Part shown: positions 42,314 to 42,630 of the stretch, one piece after another | How positions within the stretch are numbered: position 1 is the first letter of the stretch | Layout of the letters: each line of letters begins with the position of its first letter | DNA from: Clostridia bacterium | Lineage (GTDB): Bacteria; Bacillota; Clostridia; Christensenellales; Borkfalkiaceae | Assembly (NCBI GenBank): GCA_017473605.1 | Contig: JAFUKM010000008.1 | Coordinates: 90,881 to 133,510, forward strand | Direction of reading: 5' to 3' | DNA: 42,630 nt | The notes under the pieces: generated by a model | Database searches by the model: none | What the model was told of the DNA's origin: nothing | What the model saw: the letters and a program-made list of their open reading frames with translations, nothing else | Program-made: the position numbers and the translations under genes

Positions 42314-42630
42314 ATGATGGAATATTTAAAGACATATAAAAAGATAGCCGAGCAATTTGCATTGCAAGGCGAAGTGCAAAAAATCGAGCCGTACGGGGAA
42401 GGACATATCAATTTGACTTTGCTCGTAACGACGGATAAAAAACGCTACATAATGCAAAAAATGAACACCCGTGTCTTTAACGACCCCGTGAGTCTAATGA
42501 ACAGTATTTGCGGCGTAACCGAGCATTTGTGGGCAAACGGCATTGAAACGCTTTGCGTAATCCCCACCAAGGACGGCAAACAGTTTTTGCACGGGGAAGA
42601 TTGCTACCGTGTGTACGATTTTATTGAAAA
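42314..42630 (+). CDS. APH-family sugar kinase, NahK-like (3' end outside window)
   Basis: The frame starts ATGATG directly after the alpha-galactosidase stop and is still open at the window's end (about 105 residues visible). YGEGHINLTLLV is the nucleotide-binding loop region and RYIMQKMNTRVFNDPVSLM the Lys-containing strand of the phosphotransferase fold, in a form close to N-acetylhexosamine 1-kinase (NahK). CYRVYDFIE marks the hinge. Such kinases make hexosamine or galactose 1-phosphates in the cytosol. The catalytic loop lies beyond the window, so specificity is inferred only. Confidence 0.85.
   Translation, partial: MMEYLKTYKKIAEQFALQGEVQKIEPYGEGHINLTLLVTTDKKRYIMQKMNTRVFNDPVSLMNSICGVTEHLWANGIETLCVIPTKDGKQFLHGEDCYRVYDFIE

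Overview
The window reads as chromosomal DNA of an uncultured, probably gut-associated member of the Firmicutes (class Clostridia). I infer this from Gram-positive style lipoprotein signals, LplB/YtcP-type sugar permeases, strong AGGAG ribosome sites, TTGACA/TATAAT promoters, a MetH whose activation domain is a separate gene, and palindromic intergenic repeats of a kind I associate with gut Clostridia. A Christensenellales-like lineage is possible but not proven. No rRNA, tRNA, CRISPR array, phage gene or transposase was found.

Layout. (1) 1-5.8 kb: the end of a DegV-type fatty-acid-binding protein, a convergent trmO (apparently leaderless), then a one-carbon/methionine operon, metF - MetH activation protein - metH. 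(2) 5.9-15.9 kb: a long arginine biosynthesis operon, argG-argH-X-argC-argJ-argB-argD-argF, followed by an aldose-1-epimerase-like gene and a DUF1653 gene, with a promoter and candidate ArgR operator at the start and a clear terminator at the end. X is an AT-rich unknown gene fitted tightly between argH and argC. argJ carries an in-frame TGA. Several intergenic repeats lie in this operon and upstream of metH. (3) 15.9-18.9 kb: an anion/citrate-type permease (minus), a small lipoprotein, and an AraC regulator (minus). (4) 19.0 kb to the end: a co-directional sugar-utilisation locus diverging from the AraC gene. It encodes a creatinase-like M24 protein without metal ligands, an ASRT-family protein, a creatininase-like protein, a GH94 phosphorylase, an LplB/YtcP/solute-binding-protein transporter, a beta-helix lipoprotein, two large secreted proteins sharing a repeated beta-sandwich module, a 46-residue unknown peptide, a LamG-metallophosphoesterase surface protein, a GHL6-like glycosidase, a Gfo/Idh/MocA dehydrogenase, a GH36-type alpha-galactosidase and the start of an APH/NahK-like sugar kinase.

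How it fits together (inference): surface proteins bind and trim a glycan outside the cell, the ABC transporter (whose ATPase must be encoded elsewhere) imports oligosaccharides, and the intracellular glycosidases, phosphorylase, dehydrogenase and kinase break them down under AraC control. The substrate cannot be read from the sequence, but alpha-galactosidase plus a NahK-like kinase suggests a host- or plant-derived galacto-/hexosamine-containing glycan.

The items most worth a second look are the in-frame stop in argJ, the AACTTCAC/hairpin arrays ending exactly 14 nt before metH and argD, the foreign-looking gene inside the arg operon, the metal-less M24 + ASRT + creatininase trio next to GH94, the repeated surface module, and the tiny peptide gene that overlaps one of the surface-protein genes.
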